Origin: Aquabacter sp965279295
GTDB taxonomy: Bacteria; Pseudomonadota; Alphaproteobacteria; Rhizobiales; Xanthobacteraceae
DNA length: 64,000 nucleotides
Direction: 5' to 3' (one strand)
Assembly: GCA_965279295.1 (NCBI GenBank)
Contig: CBDIHQ010000006.1
This document shows positions 45,408 to 53,363 of the stretch, one piece after another. The notes beneath the pieces are model-generated. The model saw nothing but the letters and a program-made list of their open reading frames with translations. It searched no databases and had not been told where the DNA came from. Positions within the stretch are counted from its first letter, which is position 1; each line of letters begins with the position of its first letter. Position numbers and translations under genes: made by a program.

Positions 45408-45711
45408 TGTCGTCCTTGACCGGCTTCAAAACACCACGCGAATAATCGTCGTCGATGATCTCGTCACCAACGTCAGGCCCCCACTCGACGGTCTCGGACT
45501 CGTCTTGCGGCCCTAGCCTCTTCATCTCCGCGACAAGATCTTCCAGGCGATAGCGCGGAATCTTGACCTTGGGCTCGGCATGAATCGCCACCATCGTTCC
45601 ATTGCGCTCAAGGTCCACTATCGAGCCCGGCCGCAAGCCGAGATCGTCCGCGACGGATTTGGGAATCCGCACGGCGACGCTGTTGCCCCATTTCGCGACC
45701 TTGACCTTCAC
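45388..45711 (-). CDS. MazE-like antitoxin (SpoVT/AbrB-type DNA-binding)
   Basis: 107 residues. N-terminal swapped-hairpin AbrB domain KVAKWGNSVAVRIPKSVADD then GLRPGSIVDLERNG, and an acidic C-terminal tail that should bind the toxin (EWGPDVGDEIIDDDYSRG). Start GTG 45711 with GAGG about 10 bp upstream is taken from the conserved KVKVAKWGNS beginning; the open frame reaches 45801 but with unconserved residues. It probably represses its own operon through the repeats just upstream (45731-45750). Confidence 0.9.
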   Translation of the reverse strand: MKVKVAKWGNSVAVRIPKSVADDLGLRPGSIVDLERNGTMVAIHAEPKVKIPRYRLEDLVAEMKRLGPQDESETVEWGPDVGDEIIDDDYSRGVLKPVKDDNATRRR

Positions 45712-45730
45712 GGCCTGAACCTCACCCAAT

Positions 45731-45750
45731 GTATATCCGGCGGTATATCC
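45731..45750. promoter_or_regulatory. Direct repeat upstream of mazE, candidate operator
   Basis: GTATATCC occurs at 45731-45738 and 45743-45750, 12 bp apart. On the minus strand the copies read GGATATAC and can serve as -10 elements, so a repressor binding here would block mazE transcription. Confidence 0.55.
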
Positions 45751-45766
45751 ACACGAAGCTGCCGAG

Positions 45767-45806
45767 GCAAGCCTTGACGAAGCAAAGCCTCGACAACGCA
45801 AGCCTC
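45767..45806. repeat. Three imperfect GAGGCTTGC repeats
   Basis: On the plus strand GCAAGCCTT (45767), GCAAAGCCTC (45782) and GCAAGCCTC (45798) recur about every 15 bp, reaching into the ilvH stop. They may be part of the mazEF module border or an operator. Confidence 0.4.
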
Positions 45807-46320
45807 ACATGGCCTCCGGGCCGCGGGAAATGGCCACGACGCCAGTCCGCGACACTTCCACCAGTCCGAGCGGGGTCATCAGCACGGCGAACTGGTCGAT
45901 TTTGTCGGTCTTTCCGGTGATCTCGAACACAAAGCTCTCGGTGGTGGCGTCGATGACGCGGGCACGGAAAGCCTCCGCAAGGCGCAGTGCCTCGCTGCGC
46001 GCGTCCCCGGTCCCGCGCACCTTAACCATCGCCAGTTCGCGCTCGACCGAGGCCGCTTCCACCGTGAGATCGCTGACCCGGTGCACCGGCACCAGGCGAT
46101 CCAACTGGTTGCGGATCTGCTCGATCACCATGGGCGTGCCGGTGGTGACGATGGTGATGCGCGAAAGTTGCGTCTCGTGGCTCACCTCGGACACGGTGAG
46201 GCTGTCGATATTGTAGCCGCGGCCCGAGAACAGGCCGATGACGCGCGCCAGCACGCCCGGCTCATTGTCCACCAGGACGGACAGCGTATGGCGTTCGGTA
46301 CGTTCAATGGGATGGGACAT
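45805..46320 (-). CDS. ilvH: Acetolactate synthase, regulatory small subunit
   Basis: 171 residues. ACT domain at the N-terminus (TLSVLVDNEPGVLARVIGLF, then SGRGYNIDSLTVS) and the C-terminal regulatory domain with FEITGKTDKIDQF. It stabilises the catalytic subunit and gives feedback inhibition by valine. It lies 84 bp downstream of ilvI on the same strand. Confidence 0.97.
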   Translation of the reverse strand: MSHPIERTERHTLSVLVDNEPGVLARVIGLFSGRGYNIDSLTVSEVSHETQLSRITIVTTGTPMVIEQIRNQLDRLVPVHRVSDLTVEAASVERELAMVKVRGTGDARSEALRLAEAFRARVIDATTESFVFEITGKTDKIDQFAVLMTPLGLVEVSRTGVVAISRGPEAM

Positions 46321-46404
46321 GGGGGGTCTCTGGAAGGTGAGAAAGTGGTGCCCTCCCCCGCAAGCGGGAGAGGGGGATCGATGGCGCGTCAGGCAGGCCG
46401 GAGA

Positions 46405-48165
46405 TCACACCAGCATCTTGCCTTCGTCCGTGATCGCATCGTCGAGATCGATCGCCATGTCGCCGAGGATCATCTCGTTGTGGGCGCGGCCCGAGGGGAT
46501 CATGGGGAAGCAGTTTTCCTGCTGGTCCACGATGCAGTCGAAGATCACCGGACGGTCCACCGCGATCATCTCGGCGATGGCCGCGTCCAGGTCTCCCGGC
46601 TTATCGCAGCGCATGCCGACGCCGCCGTAAGCCTCAGCCAGCTTCACAAAATCGGGCAGCGCCTGCGAATAGGATTGCGAGTAGCGCCCGCCGTGCAGCA
46701 GTTCCTGCCACTGGCGCACCATGCCCATGTAGCGGTTGTTGAGAATGAAGATCTTCACCGGCAGATTGAACTGAATGGCAGTGGACATCTCCTGCATGTT
46801 CATCAGGATCGAGGCTTCGCCCGCGATATCCACGCACAGTGCCTTGGGGTGGGCGATCTGCGCGCCGATGGCGGCGGGCAGGCCGTAGCCCATGGTGCCG
46901 AGACCGCCGGAGGTGAGCCAGCGGTTCGGCTCCTCGAAGCGGAAGAACTGCGCCGCCCACATCTGGTGCTGGCCGACCTCGGTGGAGATGTAGACATCCC
47001 GGTCCTTGGTCGCCGCATACAGGCGCTCGATGGCGTATTGCGGCTTGATGATCTCGTCGGAGGCCTTGTAGGCGAGGCTGTTGCGGCCGCGCCACCGGTC
47101 GATCTGCGACCACCACCCGTCCATTGCCTCGCGGTTCATGGAGAGATCACTGTCGCGCCACACCTTCACCATGGCTTCCAGCACGCGGGTGCAGTCGCCG
47201 ATGATGGGCAGGTCGACCTTGACGTTCTTGTTGATCGAGGACGGGTCGATGTCGATGTGGATCTTCTTCGAGCCGGGCGAGAAGGCATCGATACGGCCCG
47301 TGATGCGGTCGTCGAAGCGCGCGCCAATGCACACCATCACGTCGCAGCCGTGCATGGCCATGTTGGCTTCATAGGTGCCGTGCATGCCGAGCATGCCGAG
47401 CCACTGACGGCTGGCCGCCGGGAAGGCGCCCAGGCCCATCAGGGTCGAGGTGACGGGAACGCCGGTGAGCCGCGCCAGTTCGCGCAGAAGGCGACTCGCC
47501 TCCGGCCCCGAATTGATCACGCCGCCGCCGGTGTAGAAGATCGGCCGCTTGGCGGACGCGATCATCTTGACCGCCGCTTCGATCTTGTCGGCGTCGCCCC
47601 GCAGCTTCGGCTTGTAGGTCTTGTGCTCGATATTCTCCGGGCCGACATACATGCCGAGGGCGAACTGAACGTCCTTGGGGATGTCGACGACCACCGGGCC
47701 GGGCCGGCCGTTCTGCGCGACATAGAAAGCTTCGTGCAGGACGCGGGCGAGGTCCTTCACGTCGCGCACGAGATAATTGTGCTTGGTGCAGGGCCGTGTG
47801 ATGCCGACCGTGTCGCATTCCTGGAACGCGTCGTTGCCGATCAGGTGGGTGGGCACCTGCCCGGTGATGCAGACGATCGGGATCGAATCCATCAGCGCAT
47901 CGGTGAGGCCGGTGACCGCGTTGGTCGCACCGGGGCCGGATGTCACGAGCACCACGCCGACCTTGCCGGACGAGCGGGCATAGCCTTCGGCCGCGTGCAC
48001 CGCCGCCTGCTCATGCCGCACCAGGATATGCTCGACGCTGTTCTGGTGAAACAGCGCGTCATAGATCGGCAGCACCGCGCCGCCGGGATAGCCGAACAGG
48101 TGGTCCACGCCCTGGTCCGCAAGCGCCTGCATGACCATTTCGGCGCCGGTCATTTCCTTGCTCAT
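46405..48165 (-). CDS. ilvI: Acetolactate synthase, catalytic large subunit
   Basis: 586 residues. Thiamine-diphosphate enzyme with the catalytic Glu in the GYPGG...HEQAA region (FGYPGGAVLPIYDAL, RHEQAAVHAAEGYAR), VTSGPGATN and the ThDP motif DIAGEASILMNMQE-N. It condenses two pyruvates, or pyruvate with 2-oxobutyrate, in branched-chain amino acid synthesis. AGGGAGAG about 6 bp before ATG 48165. Preceded by a leader peptide and hairpins (48244-48351), so attenuation control is likely. Confidence 0.98.
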   Translation of the reverse strand: MSKEMTGAEMVMQALADQGVDHLFGYPGGAVLPIYDALFHQNSVEHILVRHEQAAVHAAEGYARSSGKVGVVLVTSGPGATNAVTGLTDALMDSIPIVCITGQVPTHLIGNDAFQECDTVGITRPCTKHNYLVRDVKDLARVLHEAFYVAQNGRPGPVVVDIPKDVQFALGMYVGPENIEHKTYKPKLRGDADKIEAAVKMIASAKRPIFYTGGGVINSGPEASRLLRELARLTGVPVTSTLMGLGAFPAASRQWLGMLGMHGTYEANMAMHGCDVMVCIGARFDDRITGRIDAFSPGSKKIHIDIDPSSINKNVKVDLPIIGDCTRVLEAMVKVWRDSDLSMNREAMDGWWSQIDRWRGRNSLAYKASDEIIKPQYAIERLYAATKDRDVYISTEVGQHQMWAAQFFRFEEPNRWLTSGGLGTMGYGLPAAIGAQIAHPKALCVDIAGEASILMNMQEMSTAIQFNLPVKIFILNNRYMGMVRQWQELLHGGRYSQSYSQALPDFVKLAEAYGGVGMRCDKPGDLDAAIAEMIAVDRPVIFDCIVDQQENCFPMIPSGRAHNEMILGDMAIDLDDAITDEGKMLV

Positions 48166-48243
48166 CCCGTCTCTCCCTAGCGGGGCCTTGCCTGCCCGCC
48201 ATTTTCAAAATCCACTGCGAAAACTCGGCTCCAGAAACGACGA

Positions 48244-48315
48244 AGGGGCCCCTAGGGCCCCTCGTCACACGCCACCATCCTCGACACCGGCCTGTCAGGC
48301 CGTTCCGATGGTGGC
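48244..48315 (-). promoter_or_regulatory. ilvI attenuator hairpins
   Basis: On the minus strand downstream of, and overlapping, the leader frame: first a long hairpin (arms 48307-48315 and 48271-48279, with an inner CGGCC/GGCCG stem at 48288-48302), then a GC-rich hairpin AGGGGCCC/GGGCCCCT type (48244-48262) followed by TTCGTCGTTTC. Slow translation of the leader would cover the first stem and favour a different fold. The T-run is weak for a terminator. Confidence 0.65.
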
Positions 48316-48351
48316 GCTCCTAAGTACGAGAATGGTAACGATCTTGCGCAT
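48295..48351 (-). CDS. Ile/Val/Leu-rich leader peptide of ilvI
   Basis: 18-codon frame encoding MRKIVTILVLRSATIGTA, stop TGA at 48295-48297. Seven of 18 codons specify Ile, Val or Leu and three Thr, the composition expected of a branched-chain attenuator leader. It lies 129 bp upstream of the ilvI start, and its end lies in the first arm of the attenuator hairpin. The Shine-Dalgarno (AAAGAG, about 13 bp away) is poor. Confidence 0.75.
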   Translation of the reverse strand: MRKIVTILVLRSATIGTA

Positions 48352-48519
48352 TGAACCGCTGGCTCTTTCAAAAGTTGCGCGAACCTACTGGTCCGCGAAA
48401 TCTCCGTCAAGCGGCCGCGACATGGTTTTTACAAATGTGCGGCTCTGCCGTGATATTGCCCTATCTTGCAGGTCTCTGTAAGGGAGAGTTGCTCTAATAG
48501 GACGCTGCGGAAACCAACC

Positions 48520-49032
48520 ATGTCGCTGAATTTTCGAATCCAGCGCGCTTCGGCGACGGCCTTGACCCTCCTTGCCCTCGGGGCGGGAACCTTGTCCGGC
48601 ATCACCGTGACGCGCGCCGCCGACTGCCAGACCGACTTCATGACCATCCGCACCGAGATGGAAGAGAAGGGCAAGGCGCTGCAAGCGGCCGGAAAGAAAA
48701 AGGCAAGTCCGCAGGAGCTTTGCCCGCTGTTCCGCGCCTATACAGCCGCCGAGGGCAAACTGACCAAGTACCTCTCCGACAATAAGGAGTGGTGCCAGAT
48801 TCCCGATCAGGCGATTGCGCAGGCTAAGGACAGCAATCAGAAATCCTCCGCACTGCGCGACAAGGTTTGCGCGGCCGCCGCCAGCGGTGCCGGGGGCGCG
48901 GGTGGCGGAAAGCCCCCGCCCCAGGGCTCGATGTCCAGTGCGCTCGGCGTCACAACGGGCTATGTGCCCGGTCAAAGCTCGACCGGCGGCGGCGTATTCG
49001 ACACCCTCAACGGCAACGCGCTGAAGCGCTGA
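48520..49032 (+). CDS. Secreted cysteine-containing protein of unknown function
   Basis: 170 residues. Signal peptide ends near TRAA (about residue 34). The mature N-terminal part has four cysteines (DCQTDF, ELCPLF, WCQIPD, KVCAAA) in a helical 80-residue domain, then a Gly/Pro/Ser-rich tail. The start ATG 48520 gives the signal peptide directly; the frame reads further upstream. No family is recognised. It is divergent from ilvI and 9 bp upstream of ubiA. Confidence 0.72.
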   Translation: MSLNFRIQRASATALTLLALGAGTLSGITVTRAADCQTDFMTIRTEMEEKGKALQAAGKKKASPQELCPLFRAYTAAEGKLTKYLSDNKEWCQIPDQAIAQAKDSNQKSSALRDKVCAAAASGAGGAGGGKPPPQGSMSSALGVTTGYVPGQSSTGGGVFDTLNGNALKR

Positions 49033-49041
49033 GGTGCACGC

Positions 49042-50010
49042 GTGACACGTTGGGGGACCGAGGGCGCCGCGCCGCCGGTGGCTGATGCCGGCGCCGGAAA
49101 TTGGGTTGACCGCCTCGCGCCTGCCCCCCTTCGCCCCTACCTGCGCCTCGCGCGGGCCGACCGGCCCATCGGCAGTTGGCTCCTTTTGCTGCCCTGCTGG
49201 TGGTCCACGGCGCTGGCCGCCATCGCGGCGGGGCGCGCCTACCCGGACCCCGTTCTCCTGCTGCTGTTCGCCGTTGGCTCCATCGCCATGCGCGGGGCGG
49301 GCTGCACCTGGAACGACATTCTCGACCGCGATATAGACCGCAAGGTCGCCCGCACCCAGAACCGCCCGCTGGCCAGCGGACAGGTGAGCTTGAAAGCCGC
49401 CTTCGCCTTCCTGGCATTTCAGATCCTGATCGGGCTGGTTGTCCTGCTCTGCCTGCCGCGCTTCGCCGTTGTCACAGGCGTGGCCTCGCTGGGCGTGGTG
49501 GCGGTCTACCCGCTCATGAAGCGCGTCACCTCAGTGCCCCAGGTGATCCTCGGCATTGCCTTTTCCTGGGGCGCCCTGATGGGCTGGGCCAGCGTCTTCC
49601 GCAGCATCGAGGACCCTGCCCTGCTCTTGTTCGCGGGCTCGGTGTGCTGGGTGTTCGGCTATGACACCATCTATGCCCACCAGGACCGGGAGGACGACGC
49701 CTTGGTGGGTGTCGGCTCCACGGCCCTGCTGTTCGGGGAGCGCAGCCGGCTGCCGCTCGCCCTCTCCTATATCGCCACCGTGGTGCTGTTCGGCCTTGCC
49801 CTCACCTCGGCTGGCGCCGGCCTGCTCTCGGCGTTCGGGCTGACCGGGTTCGCCTACATGCTCTATCGTCAGGTGAAATTTCTCGACATCCATGACGGCG
49901 GGAAATGCCTGGAGCTGTTCAAGTCGAACCGCGATGCCGGTCTGATCCTGTTCGCCGGCTTGGCCACCGACACCCTGCTTCAGCACGCGGTCGGCACCGG
50001 CATGATCTGA
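49042..50010 (+). CDS. ubiA: 4-hydroxybenzoate polyprenyltransferase
   Basis: 322 residues, about eight membrane helices. Both Asp-rich motifs of the UbiA family are present: NDILDRDID and YDTIYAHQDREDD, binding the magnesium-diphosphate of the prenyl donor, plus RTQNRPLASG. It attaches the isoprenoid tail to 4-hydroxybenzoate in ubiquinone synthesis. The start is GTG 49042 with GAGGTG upstream, 9 bp after the preceding stop, so translation may be coupled. The first 30 residues are hydrophilic. Confidence 0.95.
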   Translation: MTRWGTEGAAPPVADAGAGNWVDRLAPAPLRPYLRLARADRPIGSWLLLLPCWWSTALAAIAAGRAYPDPVLLLLFAVGSIAMRGAGCTWNDILDRDIDRKVARTQNRPLASGQVSLKAAFAFLAFQILIGLVVLLCLPRFAVVTGVASLGVVAVYPLMKRVTSVPQVILGIAFSWGALMGWASVFRSIEDPALLLFAGSVCWVFGYDTIYAHQDREDDALVGVGSTALLFGERSRLPLALSYIATVVLFGLALTSAGAGLLSAFGLTGFAYMLYRQVKFLDIHDGGKCLELFKSNRDAGLILFAGLATDTLLQHAVGTGMI

Positions 50011-50078
50011 GTCATCCGGCGCCAACCCGCTTGGCATCGCACGCTTGCCTCTTGCTGCGCCGCACACTATTGCCTTGA

Positions 50079-50924
50079 ATGATGAGCCAACTCGATCCGC
50101 AGACCGCATCCGGCGCCTCGGCCATTGAGCCGGCCCTCGCGCCCCTAGATACGGTCGCGCGGCATCTTGCCGATGCGGTGACGGCGGCGGGCGCGATCGC
50201 CCTCGCCATGTTCCGCACCAAGATCAAAACCTGGAACAAGGACAACGATTCCCCCGTCACCGAGGCGGACATCGCGGTCGATCGCTTCCTTTACGAAAAG
50301 CTCGCGGCCATCGACCCGGATTACGGCTGGCTCTCCGAGGAAACCGCAGACAATGAGGACCGCCTGTCCCGCAAGCGGGTCTGGATGGTCGATCCCATTG
50401 ACGGCACCCGTGCCTTCATGGACGGCGGACCGGACTGGGCGGTCTCCGCCGCACTTGTGGAAGACGGGCGGCCCATCGTCGCCGCCCTGTTTGCGCCGGT
50501 GACGGACGAGATGTTCTTCGCCATCCGAGGACGCGGGGCGAAGCGCAACGGCACGCCGATCACCGCCTCCGGTCATGCCGGTCTCAAGGGCGCGCGCATC
50601 GCCGGCCCGCCCTTCATGCTCGACCGAATTGCTGGAACCACCGGCTTGGTGCGGATGCCGCGCGTGCGTTCGCTCGCCCTGCGCCTGACCCGCGTCGCCA
50701 CCGGCGAACTGGATCTGGCCCTGGCCTCGGGCAACTGCCACGACTGGGATATTGCCGCCGCCGACCTTCTGGTAAATGAAGCAGGTGGCGCGCTGACGGG
50801 TTACGATGGCGCGGTACCAGTATACAATGTCCGTGTTCCCCGCCACCGGCCGCTGGTCTGTGCCGGGCCGAATCTTCACCAGCCCATGCTCGCCCTCGCG
50901 CAGGACGAGTTCGGCGCCTTTTGA
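50079..50924 (+). CDS. CysQ-like 3'(2'),5'-bisphosphate nucleotidase / inositol-phosphatase family
   Basis: 281 residues. Magnesium-site motifs SEETAD, MVDPIDGTRAFMDGGPDW and C-terminal HDWDIAAADLLVNEAGG put it in the inositol monophosphatase superfamily, nearer CysQ (GTRxF) than IMPase (GTxNF). CysQ removes the 3' phosphate of PAP formed in sulfate assimilation. ATG 50079 and ATG 50082 are both possible. It is followed 30 bp later by the DUF4170-type gene. Confidence 0.87.
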   Translation: MMSQLDPQTASGASAIEPALAPLDTVARHLADAVTAAGAIALAMFRTKIKTWNKDNDSPVTEADIAVDRFLYEKLAAIDPDYGWLSEETADNEDRLSRKRVWMVDPIDGTRAFMDGGPDWAVSAALVEDGRPIVAALFAPVTDEMFFAIRGRGAKRNGTPITASGHAGLKGARIAGPPFMLDRIAGTTGLVRMPRVRSLALRLTRVATGELDLALASGNCHDWDIAAADLLVNEAGGALTGYDGAVPVYNVRVPRHRPLVCAGPNLHQPMLALAQDEFGAF

Positions 50925-50954
50925 TCGCCCACCAACCGCGGATCGCTGGCCACC

Positions 50955-51200
50955 ATGACCACTTCATCCGAACCCAAGCAACTGCTCCACCTTGTCTTCG
51001 GCGGAGAGCTGAAGGAACTCGGCGGGACCGAGTTCAAGGATCTCACCAAGCTCGACATCGTCGGCATCTTTCCCGACTATGCCACCGCCTCGGCGGCTTG
51101 GCGCGGCAAGGCCCAGTTGACCGTCGACAACGCGATGATGCGCTATTTCGTGGTCCATATGCACCGACTGCTGGACCCCGAGACGGGCCATGAACACTAA
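50955..51200 (+). CDS. DUF4170-type small protein
   Basis: 81 residues resembling the alphaproteobacterial DUF4170 family: LLHLVFGGEL, a central GIFPDYATASAAWRGKAQLT and ending MMRYFVVHMHRLLDPE. Small, soluble, function unknown. The family is regularly next to lipid A/Kdo genes in rhizobia, as here (DUF374-waaA-lpxK downstream). Confidence 0.85.
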   Translation: MTTSSEPKQLLHLVFGGELKELGGTEFKDLTKLDIVGIFPDYATASAAWRGKAQLTVDNAMMRYFVVHMHRLLDPETGHEH

Positions 51201-51372
51201 CGATTCCGCGGCGAAGATCGCACCCACTGACGATCACGCGCGCTGACGTTATAATCAGCGACGCAGCGTAACCGGCGCGGGGCCGAGCGGCTCTGCGCCG
51301 GTATGCATTTGAGACCAACAGAAGCGCGGCCGCAGGGCAGGATCGCGCCATAAAGCAAGGTATCGTTTCAGA

Positions 51373-52074
51373 ATGTGGCGTCGCGTGCGCACCAATCGCG
51401 CCTTACAACTGGCTGCCGGAAACACGTTCGCGGGCTATTTCTGGCTGGTCGCGCACACCACGCGATTCAAGGTCGAGCCGCTGGATATCTACGACCAGAT
51501 CGATGCCAATCTGCCGGCCATCATCACCTTCTGGCACGGCCAGCACTTCCTGACCCCGTTCATGATGAAGCCGTATCACAAGGCGAAGGTGCTGATCTCG
51601 CGCCATGCGGATGCGGAGATCAACGCTATCGCCGCCGAGCGGCTGGGGGTCGGCACCATCCGGGGCTCCGGGGCGACCTCGCCGCGCGATTTTCACCGCA
51701 AGGGCGGCGTTTCCGCCACCTATGGCCTGATCGACACCTTGGCCGAGGGCATCAATGTGGCCATGACGGCCGACGTGCCGAAGATTTCCCGCCGCGCGGG
51801 CCTTGGCGTCGTGACGATTGCGCGCCATTCCGGACGGCCTATTCTCCCGGTCGCCATGGCCACCCGCAACCGCATCCTCCTCAAGAGCTGGGACCGCGCC
51901 AGCCTGCACCTGCCGTTCGGTATCGGCGCGGCGGTGGCCGGGGAGCCGATCTGGGTAGATAAGGACGTGGATCAGGCTGGGCTCCAGGCCGCGCGCGCCC
52001 TGCTTCAGCAGCGGCTCGAAGCCGTGACGGCGCGGGCTGAGGAACTGGTGGGGCGCGGAGGCTCCGCGCGATGA
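51373..52074 (+). CDS. DUF374 lysophospholipid acyltransferase-like protein
   Basis: 233 residues. An FWHGQHFL segment (H-x4-like acidic position replaced) followed by VLISRHADAE, IRGSGATSPRDF, and MTADVPKISRRAGLGV fits the DUF374 family of putative acyltransferases. Catalytic competence is uncertain because the expected H-x4-D pair is not clean. The stop overlaps the waaA start by 4 bp (ATGA), so it probably acts with Kdo transfer to lipid A. The 172 bp before it hold no gene. Confidence 0.82.
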   Translation: MWRRVRTNRALQLAAGNTFAGYFWLVAHTTRFKVEPLDIYDQIDANLPAIITFWHGQHFLTPFMMKPYHKAKVLISRHADAEINAIAAERLGVGTIRGSGATSPRDFHRKGGVSATYGLIDTLAEGINVAMTADVPKISRRAGLGVVTIARHSGRPILPVAMATRNRILLKSWDRASLHLPFGIGAAVAGEPIWVDKDVDQAGLQAARALLQQRLEAVTARAEELVGRGGSAR

Positions 52075-53363
52075 GGGGGGCCGCCGTGACGATGCCGCTG
52101 CGGCTCTATCGCGGCGTCACATCGGTCGCGACGCTCCTCGCGCCCGCCTGGCTCGGCTATCGCGTGCGCAAGGGCAAGGAAGACCGGGCGCGGCTGTCTG
52201 AGCGGCGCGGCATCGCCAGCCTGAGCCGCCCCAAGGGTCCGCTCATCTGGGTGCATGGCGCCAGCGTCGGAGAGGTGCTCTCGGTGATGCCGCTGATCGA
52301 GCGGCTGATGGAGCGCAGCTTCTCCGTTTTGCTCACGTCGGGCACGCTCACCTCGGGCCGCATCGCGGCGCGGCGCGGCCCTCCTGGCCTGTTGCATCAG
52401 TTCATCCCGCTGGATGCGCACCGGTTCGTCGCCCGCTTTCTCGACCATTGGAAGCCTGACCTCGCGCTGCTGGCGGAATCGGAGATCTGGCCGAACCTCA
52501 TGGGGGAACTCGGCCGGCGCGGAACGCCGCTGGTGCTGGTGAACGGCAGGCTTTCCAGCCGCTCCAGCCAGCGCTGGGCCAAGCTGCCGAAAAGTGCCCG
52601 AAACCTCCTGTCCCGTGTCGATCTGTGCCTCGCCCAGACCCGCGACGACAGCCAGCGATTCCAGGCCCTGGGCGCGCCGCGCGTCCAGGTGGCGGGAAAT
52701 CTCAAGTTCGACGTGCCCCCGCCCCCCGCCGATCCCGAGACGCTGGAGCGCATGCGCCGCGCCGTCCGCGGGCGGCCGGTGCTGCTCGCCGCCTCCACCC
52801 ATCCCGGCGAGGACGAGGTGGTGATCGAGGCGCACCGCATGCTGCGGGATGAAATCCCCGGCCTGCTGACCATCATCGCCCCCCGCCATCCCGAGCGCGG
52901 CGAAGACATCCGCAAGCTCGCGGACGAGGCAGCCCTGCCCGCCGTGCGCCGCAGCGCCGGCCTGCTGCCGGACGCTGGCACGGAAATCTATGTGGCCGAC
53001 ACCATCGGCGAACTGGGCGTGTTCTATCGGCTTGCTCCGGTGGTCTATGTCGGCGGCTCCCTGGTGCGCCATGGCGGGCAGACACCGATTGAGGCGGCAA
53101 AGCTCGGCGCCGTGGTGCTGCACGGGCCCCATGTCTGGAATTTCGGCGCGCTCTATGCCCGCCTTGATGCCGATGGCGGCTCAGCGTTGGTGACCGACGC
53201 CGACAGCCTCGCGGACCATGTGCTGGCGCAATTCCTAGATAAAGAGCTTCACGCCCGCACTGCGGAGGCGGCGCGGCAGACCACCGAGGCGCTGGGCGGC
53301 GCGCTCGACCGGACGCTGGCGGCCATCGAGCCCTATCTCGCCCAAATCCGCCTCGCCCGATGA
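52071..53363 (+). CDS. waaA: 3-deoxy-D-manno-octulosonic acid (Kdo) transferase
   Basis: 430 residues. N-terminal hydrophobic anchor, then GT-B fold with WVHGASVGEVLS (family signature), LTSGTLTSGRI, PLDAHRFVARFLDHW, LAESEIWPNL and C-terminal GGSLVRHGGQTPIEAAKLG. It adds Kdo to lipid IVA at the cytoplasmic face of the inner membrane. It overlaps lpxK by 4 bp and DUF374 by 4 bp: a three-gene coupled unit. Confidence 0.96.
   Translation: MRGAAVTMPLRLYRGVTSVATLLAPAWLGYRVRKGKEDRARLSERRGIASLSRPKGPLIWVHGASVGEVLSVMPLIERLMERSFSVLLTSGTLTSGRIAARRGPPGLLHQFIPLDAHRFVARFLDHWKPDLALLAESEIWPNLMGELGRRGTPLVLVNGRLSSRSSQRWAKLPKSARNLLSRVDLCLAQTRDDSQRFQALGAPRVQVAGNLKFDVPPPPADPETLERMRRAVRGRPVLLAASTHPGEDEVVIEAHRMLRDEIPGLLTIIAPRHPERGEDIRKLADEAALPAVRRSAGLLPDAGTEIYVADTIGELGVFYRLAPVVYVGGSLVRHGGQTPIEAAKLGAVVLHGPHVWNFGALYARLDADGGSALVTDADSLADHVLAQFLDKELHARTAEAARQTTEALGGALDRTLAAIEPYLAQIRLAR

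Noticed and set aside
46081..48180. 699-codon open frame on the plus strand opposite ilvH and ilvI
   Set aside because: Spans two conserved genes on the other strand and has no protein-like motif.
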